The notes beneath the pieces were generated by a model. It ran no database searches and was not told where the DNA came from. It saw nothing but the letters and a program-made list of their open reading frames with translations. Positions 58,274 to 64,000 of a stretch of DNA of 64,000 bases are shown piece by piece. Source of the stretch: Pseudoduganella sp. (GTDB taxonomy: Bacteria; Pseudomonadota; Gammaproteobacteria; Burkholderiales; Burkholderiaceae_D). The position numbers and the translations under genes were made by a program. The stretch lies in the NCBI GenBank assembly GCA_021323265.1, contig JAJTCO010000003.1, forward strand, positions 62,001 to 126,000, in the 5' to 3' direction. Numbering within the stretch: position 1 is the first letter of the stretch; each line of letters opens with the position of its first letter.

Positions 58274-59410
58274 TCAATGAATGCTGACCCCTGGCGGCGG
58301 CGCCGCGGAGTCGAGATCGAGGCCGCGCCCCATACGCAGGGCGAAGCGCTGCAGGGTGCGCAAGTCATGCACTTCGCCTGCCAGCAGGGCTTGCGCATAC
58401 AGCGCCGCCGCGCAGGCCGGGTCCAAGCCCAAGGCACGCCGCAGTGCCGCCTGGGCCGCCGTGCGCTGGCCGGCAATCGCATGCAGCACCGCCAAGCCGC
58501 CGTGTCCTTCAGCAAAATTGTGATCGCGCTCGACCGCTTGGGCGAAGCTGGCCTCGGCGCCGGCATGGTCGCCCGCCAGCAGGCGGCACCAGCCGCGTGC
58601 CACCCAGGAACCGGTATGGCCCGGCATCAGGTGCACCGTGTAATCGATCGCGGCATTGGCCTCCGCCAGGCGCAATTCCTGCAAGTTCAGGATGGCCAGG
58701 CCCAGCCAGACACGGCCGCTGTCCTGGCGCACCAGGCGCGCCTGCTCCAGCAGCTGGCGCGCCAGCGGCAGCTCGCCGCGCTCCAGGCTCAGCGTGCCGG
58801 CGGTGACCAGCGCTGCCAGGTTGTACGGCGACTGCGCCAGCGCCTGCGCCGCCCAGTCGCCGGCGCGGGCCCGCTGGCCCAGGTCGTAAGCCAGCACCGC
58901 GCCCAGCCCCAGCGCGTCGGCGTCGCGCGGTGCCTGCTGCAGGCGCGCCTCCACTTCCGCCAGCGCTTCTTCCATGCGCCCCAGCTGGTGCAGGCAGCGC
59001 GCCTTCACCAGGCGCGCCTGCGGGTCGGCGTCGGCCGCCGTCGGCGCCAGCGCAAAGCGCTGCAGCGCCGCCTCATGGCGGCCCTGCAGGAACTGGGCAT
59101 GGGCCGCCAGGAACACCACCTCGGGCGGCGGCGCGGGCAGATTCAGCAAGTCGTCGAACTCGGCCTCGGCTTCGGCCAGGCGGCGTTGCGCCAGCCGAGT
59201 CAGCCCAAGCGCCGTGCGCAGCCGCACATCGCCGGCCGCCGCCACCCGCGCCGCATAGTCGGCGGCGGCCGCCGCGCGCGCCACCAGCCCCAGGCTCAAA
59301 GCCAGTTCAATCACGTCCGCCAGCAGATGGCGGTTGTCCGGATCTGCCGCCAGGAAACCTTCCAGGCGTTGCAGCTGCTGTGTCGCGGCGCTGCCGCTTT
59401 CAATGGTCAT
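58274..59410 (-). CDS. Larger TPR-repeat protein
   Basis: A 378-residue protein made almost wholly of TPR-like helix pairs (LRTALGLTRLAQRRLAEAEAEF, ARLVKARCLHQLGRMEEALAEVE, VWLGLAILNLQELRLAEANAAI, AEGHGGLAVLHAIAGQRTAAQAALRRAL). There is no signal peptide or membrane helix. It lies 44 bases after the sigma-factor gene. Its function cannot be read from the sequence; its position between fliA-like sigma and the RHS neighbourhood makes it a candidate accessory factor of this cluster. Confidence 0.85.
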   Translation of the reverse strand: MTIESGSAATQQLQRLEGFLAADPDNRHLLADVIELALSLGLVARAAAAADYAARVAAAGDVRLRTALGLTRLAQRRLAEAEAEFDDLLNLPAPPPEVVFLAAHAQFLQGRHEAALQRFALAPTAADADPQARLVKARCLHQLGRMEEALAEVEARLQQAPRDADALGLGAVLAYDLGQRARAGDWAAQALAQSPYNLAALVTAGTLSLERGELPLARQLLEQARLVRQDSGRVWLGLAILNLQELRLAEANAAIDYTVHLMPGHTGSWVARGWCRLLAGDHAGAEASFAQAVERDHNFAEGHGGLAVLHAIAGQRTAAQAALRRALGLDPACAAALYAQALLAGEVHDLRTLQRFALRMGRGLDLDSAAPPPGVSIH

Positions 59411-59454
59411 ACGGTCCTCTCATACAAGTTCATTCTCTAACAAAAGCGGCCCTC

Positions 59455-60141
59455 TCACCAGACCAGATCACTGCGCGCACTGGCATCGAGCGCCAGGCGC
59501 AGCCGGGCCAGCGCGCTGCGATGAAGTTGTGACACCCGGCCGCGGCTGAGGTCCATGAGTTCCATCACCAGTTCGAACGGCAGCTGGTGCAAGTAGTGGT
59601 ACTGGATCACCCGCCGCTCGCCGTCCGGCAGCAGGGCCACCGCGCCCTGCACCCGGCGCTGCAACTGGCGCAGCTCGAGCCCGCTATAGGCATTGTCCGG
59701 CACGGCCGGCTCGGCAGCGTCGGCCGCCTCCTCCAGCAGGTAGCCTAGCGCCATGCCGACCGCGGCCTCGGCCAATTGCGCCAGCACGTCGCCCACCGCC
59801 GGCGCCGGGCGCCGCAGCGCCGCGCCGCTGGCCACCCCGTTCAGCACCGCGCCGCGGATGCGGTGCCCGGCATAGGTACGGAAACTGGCGCCGTGGGCCG
59901 GATCGTAGCGCTCCAGCGCCTCCAGCAAGCCGAGCGCGGCCAGTTGCACATAATCGTCGAACGGCATGCCGTCGTGCATGCGCTGGCCGTACAGGCTGGC
60001 CGCCACGATGCGTGCGAACGGCAGGTAGCGCAGCACCAGCGCTTCGCGCGCGGCGCGCTCGGCACCGCCGCGCCAGCGCCGCCACAGGCGCGCCTCCTCA
60101 TCCTCCGCTGGGGCGGGGTCCATGCCTTCACGCTCTGCCAT
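59455..60141 (-). CDS. fliA: Sigma-28 family (FliA-like) sigma factor
   Basis: A 228-residue sigma-70 family protein of FliA type. Region 2 is YLPFARIVAASLYGQRM, DDYVQLAALGLLEALERYDP and FRTYAGHRIRGAVLNG. A degenerate region 3 follows, then region 4 (LLPDGERRVIQYHYLHQLPFELVMELMDLSRGRVSQLHRSAL). FliA directs late flagellar gene transcription. ATG 60141 is preferred; a TTG at 60171 would overlap fliP. Region 2 is shorter and Ala-rich compared with standard FliA. It may serve a second (lateral) flagellar system or a specialised regulon. Confidence 0.88.
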   Translation of the reverse strand: MAEREGMDPAPAEDEEARLWRRWRGGAERAAREALVLRYLPFARIVAASLYGQRMHDGMPFDDYVQLAALGLLEALERYDPAHGASFRTYAGHRIRGAVLNGVASGAALRRPAPAVGDVLAQLAEAAVGMALGYLLEEAADAAEPAVPDNAYSGLELRQLQRRVQGAVALLPDGERRVIQYHYLHQLPFELVMELMDLSRGRVSQLHRSALARLRLALDASARSDLVW

Positions 60142-60154
60142 GCCCGCACCGCCG

Positions 60155-60904
60155 TCAGTGGAAGGTGCCAAGCAAGGCCTTGACCACTAGGCTCCAGCCG
60201 TCGATCAGGACAAACATCAGGATCTTGACCGGCAGCGCTACCGTCACCGGCGGCACCATCATCATGCCCAGCGCCATCAGCAGCGTCGACACCAGCAGGT
60301 CGATCAGCAGGAATGGCAGCAGCACCACGAAGCCGATCTGGAACGCTGCCCGCAGTTCGGACAGCATGAAGGCCGGAATCAGCTCGGCCATTCCGACCTC
60401 GTCGGCGCTGGCCGGCATCGGTTTCTTGGACAACTCGACCATCAGCGCCATATCGCTCTCGCGCGTCTGGCGCACCATGAAGTCGCGCAGCGGCTGGCTG
60501 CCGCGCTCCAGCGCCTGGCTGGTGCTCAGCTTGCCGGCCATATACGGCTGGAAAGCCGCGCGATTGACTTGCTCCAGCACCGGCGCCATGGTGAACAGGG
60601 TCAGGAAGAGCGCCAGGCTCACCAGCACCGTGTTGGGCGGCGTTTCCTGCGTGCCCAGGGCATGCCGCAGCATCGACAGCACCACAATGATACGGATGAA
60701 GGCGGTCATCGACACCAGGATGGCCGGCGCCAGGCTCAGCACCGTGAGCCCGAGGATGATGCGCAACGCCGACTGGCTGGCGGCCGCGCCGCCCAGGTCG
60801 ATGCTGAGTGCAGCCGGCGCGGCCGCCAGCACCGCGCCTGGCCAGGCGGCCAGCGCGCTCAGCAGCGCCAGCAGCAGGACGCCAAACAGGCGGCGCGGAC
60901 TCAT
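60155..60904 (-). CDS. fliP: Flagellar export apparatus protein FliP
   Basis: A 249-residue protein with a cleavable signal peptide (about 1-28) and FliP hallmarks: SMTAFIRIIVVLSMLRHALGTQETPPN, LALFLTLFTMAPV, MAELIPAFMLSELRAAFQIGF and PFLLIDLLVSTLLMALGMMMVPP. It forms the core of the FliPQR export gate. ATG 60904 overlaps the fliO stop by 4 bases. The partner genes fliQ and fliR are not next to it; they lie about 32 kb further on. Confidence 0.95.
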   Translation of the reverse strand: MSPRRLFGVLLLALLSALAAWPGAVLAAAPAALSIDLGGAAASQSALRIILGLTVLSLAPAILVSMTAFIRIIVVLSMLRHALGTQETPPNTVLVSLALFLTLFTMAPVLEQVNRAAFQPYMAGKLSTSQALERGSQPLRDFMVRQTRESDMALMVELSKKPMPASADEVGMAELIPAFMLSELRAAFQIGFVVLLPFLLIDLLVSTLLMALGMMMVPPVTVALPVKILMFVLIDGWSLVVKALLGTFH

Positions 60905-61248
60905 GGGCACTCCTCATCGCGCAACAGGCGCAGCCCGCCCTCGCTCTCGGCCAGCAGCAGCTGGCGGCCGCGGTAATGCACGGTGTACAGGGCCGATTTC
61001 TGGCTCAGCCGGAGCGTATCGACCCGCTCCAGCACGCGTCGGCCCGGCGCGGCGCGCCCCAGGCCGGCGCGCTTGGCGCCGTAGACCAGGACGCCGGCCG
61101 CCACACAGGCCACGACAAGGGCGCCCAGCGCACGCCCCAGCAGGCCGTCCTCGGGGGCGGCCGCCGGCTTGTATGGCGGCGGCGTTCCCGCTGCCTGCGC
61201 TGCCGGCGCCAGCGCCAGCGCGCAGCACAGCAGGACGGCGGCTTTCAT
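60901..61248 (-). CDS. fliO: Flagellar protein FliO
   Basis: A 115-residue protein with a signal-like N-terminus, one transmembrane helix (about 38-58, ALGALVVACVAAGVLVYG) and the C-terminal FliO domain (LERVDTLRLSQKSALYTVHYRGRQLLLAE). FliO aids assembly of FliP rings. It overlaps fliN and fliP by 4 bases each. Confidence 0.85.
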   Translation of the reverse strand: MKAAVLLCCALALAPAAQAAGTPPPYKPAAAPEDGLLGRALGALVVACVAAGVLVYGAKRAGLGRAAPGRRVLERVDTLRLSQKSALYTVHYRGRQLLLAESEGGLRLLRDEECP

Positions 61249-61586
61249 CGCGCTTCCCCTTGCGGCAAATCGGTGATGCGCACGCCGAAGTGATCGTCCA
61301 CTGCCACCAGTTGGCCGCGCGCCACGACCAGGCCGTCCAGCAGGATGTCCAGCGGGGCATCCACCAGGCTGTCAAGGCGCAGCACTTGCTCGGCCCGCAG
61401 TGCCATCAGCTCGCCAATGGTGAGGCTCGCCTCACCCACCACCACGGTCAGCTTGGTGCGCACGCTTTGCACCAGCTCCAGGTTGCCGCGCACGATGCTC
61501 TCGCCCAGCGTGGCGGCAGCCGGCAGCGCCGACAGTTCAATAATTTGCGGACTCGCCTGTTCCGCTTCCTTACGCTTGTTCTGCAT
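61245..61586 (-). CDS. fliN: Flagellar C-ring protein FliN
   Basis: A 113-residue protein with a C-terminal SpoA (C-ring) domain: VVVGEASLTIGELMALRAEQVLRLDSLVDAPLDILLDG and a late FGVRITDLP. It builds the switch/C-ring with FliM and FliG. GGAG precedes ATG 61586. It lies 9 bases after the FliM-like gene and overlaps fliO. Confidence 0.93.
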   Translation of the reverse strand: MQNKRKEAEQASPQIIELSALPAAATLGESIVRGNLELVQSVRTKLTVVVGEASLTIGELMALRAEQVLRLDSLVDAPLDILLDGLVVARGQLVAVDDHFGVRITDLPQGEAR

Positions 61587-61595
61587 TTGCTTCTC

Positions 61596-62321
61596 CTATT
61601 GCTTCACTTTCGTCATCGCCAGCGCACGTCTGCCCTCAGACACTCCGAGATGGCCGTGCCCGACCAGTGCGCCCTGCACCACGCGCAAACCGAGTGGCTG
61701 CGTCAGCGGCGCCGCCAGCGGGATGACATCACCCGGCGCCAGCAGGCGCAGGTGCCCCAAGGTCAACTCCACGCTGCCCACCTCGGCCTGTAGCCGCACC
61801 GGTGTCGCATGCAAGGCCCGCGCCAGCGGCACCACCGGCTTGCCGCTGGGCGCGCGGCGCGCAGCGGCGGCGCGCCCAGCGGCCGGCAGCAGCAGCCGCA
61901 GCGTCGCCGCCTCCAGCTGGACGGTCAGCAGCGCGACGCCGCTGCCCGGCCGAAAAGCTGCGCGCACCAGGTCAGGGTCGGCTTCCGTCGCGGCCGCCGG
62001 CAGCAGGGCCGCCAGCAGCGCATCCTGCGCCTGCGCCACGATGCGAGTGGCCAGCGGCACCAGCGGCGCGGCCTGGCACTGGAACAGGTGGCGCGCCAGG
62101 GCCGCGTCCCAGCCCGCCGAGCGGCTATAGCAGCCGCCCGCGGTGGCTTGCCAGGGCAGGCCGCGCACGGCGGCCGCCAGTTCCACCGCTGGCGCGCAGG
62201 ACAGCGCCTGGTCCGGCAAGGCGCCCCAGGCGCTCTGCCACTGGCGCAGCGCAGCGGCGGCGCGCTCGCGCAGCGCCGTCAGCTCGGACCCGCGCCACAG
62301 GATGTAGTCGCGCGCCTCCAT
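61596..62321 (-). CDS. fliM: FliM/SctQ-like C-ring protein, short
   Basis: A 241-residue protein ending in a SpoA domain (VRLQAEVGSVELTLGHLRLLAPGDVIPLA ... LVGHGHLGVSEG). The rest is Ala/Arg-rich and only loosely FliM-like. Typical FliM has about 330 residues and begins with an LSQEEIDALL-type CheY-binding motif; that motif is absent here. The protein may therefore belong to a switch that does not respond to CheY-P, or be closer to SctQ. Start ATG 62321 overlaps the hook gene stop by one base (TGATG). Confidence 0.75.
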   Translation of the reverse strand: MEARDYILWRGSELTALRERAAAALRQWQSAWGALPDQALSCAPAVELAAAVRGLPWQATAGGCYSRSAGWDAALARHLFQCQAAPLVPLATRIVAQAQDALLAALLPAAATEADPDLVRAAFRPGSGVALLTVQLEAATLRLLLPAAGRAAAARRAPSGKPVVPLARALHATPVRLQAEVGSVELTLGHLRLLAPGDVIPLAAPLTQPLGLRVVQGALVGHGHLGVSEGRRALAMTKVKQ

Positions 62322-63529
62322 CAGCGGCGGCCCATGTCGTACAACTTTTGCAGCATCTCATTGGCCGAACTGATGACCTGGGAAGCGCCCTGGAAGCTGC
62401 GCTGGTACAGGATCAAGTCGGTGAATTCCTGCGTCAGGTTGACGTTGGACTTCTCGATCGACTTCGTGATCAAGGTGCCGAACGACTCGCCGGCAGCGCC
62501 GTAGCTGACGTCGTGCAGCCCGCTGCTCTGGAACAGGCTGCCCCCCACCTGGCGCAACTCCGCGGTGTGCTCGAAGCGCGCCAGCGCCAGTTGGAACGGC
62601 TGGCTCGTCTCGCGGTTGGCATAAGTCAGCACCACGCGGCCGTCGGCATCGAAGGCTTTGCCGACCAGCTCGCCCGGCGCAAAGCCATCGTTGGCGCGCA
62701 CCGAGAAGGCCGATGTCGGTTCACCGCTGCCACTGCTGCGCGCGCGCAGCTGGTCGAGCGCCAGCGTGAGCTGCATCGGCTCGCTGCCCGGCGGCGCATA
62801 GTGCAGCTGCAGCTCCGGCAACAGGGCCTGGCCTTGGGCATCGAACTGCACCTGCAAGCCGCCCACCACGGTGGTACTGCCATCCTTGACTTCCAGGTCG
62901 AAAGCGCTCCCGCTGCCCGGCGCACTGGCCGACTTGGTGAACTTCAGCGTCAATCGGTGGGCGCCGCCGGCGCTGTCGTATACCGTGACGGTGGCGGGCG
63001 GGATCACGCTACTGCTGGTGGAAGACGCATCCAGGAAAGAGTTGGCCTGAAAACTCAGCTTGCTGGTGGCCAGACCCGGCTTCAGCAAGGCTCTACTGAT
63101 ATCCACGCTGCGCAGGCCGCCCCCTGGGTCCAGCGCCAGCACGCGCTTGCCCGGATCCAGGCGGCTCACCAGGATATTGTCCGCATCGAAGGCGAACTGG
63201 CCGTCGCGGGTGTAGTACAGGTGGCCCTGCGCATCCTGCAGCACGAAGAAGCTGCCGCCATTGATTTGCAGGTCGAGCTCATTACCGGTGACCACCGTAT
63301 CGCCGGCGCTATAGTTGACGCTCGAACGCGGCAGCGCGACCCCGCTGCCGCGTGCATTGCCGGTCGCCTGGCCATTCTGGTTGCTGCCCTGCGAAAACAG
63401 GTCGACAAATTGCAGCTTGCTGCCCTTGAACCCCACCGTATTGGAGTTCGAAACGTTGTTGGACAGGCTGCGTAGCGCTTCCGCACTGGCATTCAACGCG
63501 CTCATACCGATGTAAATCGAATCAAACAT
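62321..63529 (-). CDS. flgE: Flagellar hook protein FlgE-like
   Basis: A 402-residue flagellar axial protein. The N-terminus has MSALNASAEALRSLSNNVSNSNTVGFKG (rod/hook coiled-coil). The centre has FlgE-type domains (NGGSFFVLQDAQGHLYYTRDGQFAFD, TVTVYDSAGGAHRLTLKF). The C-terminus has IEKSNVNLTQEFTDLILYQRSFQGASQVISSANEMLQKL. The central beta domains and length fit FlgE rather than FlgF/FlgG. It is exported through the type III apparatus without a signal peptide and follows flgD by 9 bases. Confidence 0.92.
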   Translation of the reverse strand: MFDSIYIGMSALNASAEALRSLSNNVSNSNTVGFKGSKLQFVDLFSQGSNQNGQATGNARGSGVALPRSSVNYSAGDTVVTGNELDLQINGGSFFVLQDAQGHLYYTRDGQFAFDADNILVSRLDPGKRVLALDPGGGLRSVDISRALLKPGLATSKLSFQANSFLDASSTSSSVIPPATVTVYDSAGGAHRLTLKFTKSASAPGSGSAFDLEVKDGSTTVVGGLQVQFDAQGQALLPELQLHYAPPGSEPMQLTLALDQLRARSSGSGEPTSAFSVRANDGFAPGELVGKAFDADGRVVLTYANRETSQPFQLALARFEHTAELRQVGGSLFQSSGLHDVSYGAAGESFGTLITKSIEKSNVNLTQEFTDLILYQRSFQGASQVISSANEMLQKLYDMGRR

Positions 63530-63538
63530 GACTGCTCC

Positions 63539-63949
63539 TTAATTTTTCACGACCACGATACGATCCAATGTCACCCCGCGCACCGTGCCGCCGCCACTGG
63601 CCGCCAGGGTGATATCCATCTGCGGCACGCCGCTGTCGAAGGCAATGCTGGCCACGCGCCCGCTCACTTGTTGACCCTCGTTCAGGAAGTCCACATTGCG
63701 GTTCAACAGGCCGATGGTCTGCGCGCGTGCCTGCACCGACAGTAGCGCCTGCAAGCTTTCATTGCTTTGCTGCGCCTGCGCCAGGGCCGAGAACTGCGCC
63801 ATCTGGGCCACGAACTGCTGGTTGTCCATCGGCTTCAGCGGATCCTGATACTGCAGCTGGGCCAGCATCAGCTTCATGAATTCCTCCTGCCCCAGGCCAT
63901 TGCCGGGCTGCGTCCCGGCCGACGTGATACCGCTACTGCTTAGCGCCAT
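63539..63949 (-). CDS. flgD: Flagellar hook assembly protein FlgD, short
   Basis: A 136-residue protein with the FlgD N-terminal signature QEEFMKLMLAQLQYQDPLKPMDNQQFVAQMAQFSALAQ and the linker segment (SVQARAQTIGLLNRNVDFL). The usual FlgD is about 220 residues with C-terminal FlgD-Ig and Tudor-like domains. Here only a short remnant (VSGRVASIAF ... VTLDRIVVVKN) follows. The hook cap may thus be reduced. A ribosome site (GGAGAAACGGCA) lies upstream. Beyond it, minus-strand bases 64000-63974 show a short frame ending TAA, probably the tail of the preceding gene. Confidence 0.9.
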   Translation of the reverse strand: MALSSSGITSAGTQPGNGLGQEEFMKLMLAQLQYQDPLKPMDNQQFVAQMAQFSALAQAQQSNESLQALLSVQARAQTIGLLNRNVDFLNEGQQVSGRVASIAFDSGVPQMDITLAASGGGTVRGVTLDRIVVVKN

Positions 63950-64000
63950 TGCCGTTTCTCCTGTTCCATTTCATTATTTCCATGCCAGCCAGCCCTGCTT

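Noticed and set aside
1..64000. CRISPR arrays, rRNA genes, complete tRNA genes and PAAR/VgrG (type VI) genes
   Set aside because: No regularly spaced repeats of CRISPR type, no rRNA sequence, no complete cloverleaf and no type VI genes were seen in the window.

Overview
The window looks like chromosome of a high-GC betaproteobacterium, most likely Oxalobacteraceae (Massilia/Duganella/Janthinobacterium type). This is inferred from the strong G/C bias at third codon positions, a PEP-CTERM protein, and flagellar and type I secretion genes of Burkholderiales style. No rRNA gene or complete tRNA gene was seen, so the placement rests on gene content.

Layout. (1) 1-2264: end of an NAD(P)-binding epimerase-like gene, an SGNH hydrolase, and a PEP-CTERM surface protein. 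(2) 2287-5023: a scarred integration site with a 3' fragment of tRNA-Arg(UCU), a tyrosine recombinase, paired short direct repeats, and a frameshifted RHS core fragment beside a small inverted-repeat segment. (3) 5024-13650: a copper-resistance region with a CopA P-type ATPase, CopZ, and an operon of a small secreted protein, a TolC-like lipoprotein, a multicopper oxidase and a CusF-like protein. Three CueR-type promoters, each with a 19-bp spacer, drive it. A GAF-GGDEF cyclase and a secreted protein of unknown function interrupt it. (4) 13664-26756: a large MalT/SARP-like regulator, a small secreted protein, and a divergent type I secretion operon (TolC, ABC ATPase, HlyD) followed by its probable substrate, a 1620-residue Ig-repeat adhesin. 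(5) 26793-63949, all on the minus strand: a flagellar cluster (flgD, flgE, fliM, fliN, fliO, fliP, fliA-like sigma, two TPR genes, two unknown genes). It is separated from fliQ and fliR by a single 27.5-kb RHS/YD-repeat gene.

The most unusual object is that RHS gene. It encodes about 9174 residues with no interruption and lies between fliP and fliQ. Its C-terminus carries two LysM domains, a glycine-rich hydrophobic region, an HEARH (zincin-like) module, a clear TNT-type NAD-glycohydrolase module, and a terminal nuclease-like module. The modules are separated by a repeated linker motif. A small gene directly downstream is a candidate immunity gene.

A 17-bp direct-repeat-like motif (core ATCTGTAA) occurs before the type I secretion operon and its divergent small gene, before the RHS gene, and before the small secreted gene upstream of it. 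This suggests that the giant adhesin and the giant RHS protein share one regulator. The OmpR/SARP-type regulator at 13664-16738 is the obvious local candidate, by inference only.
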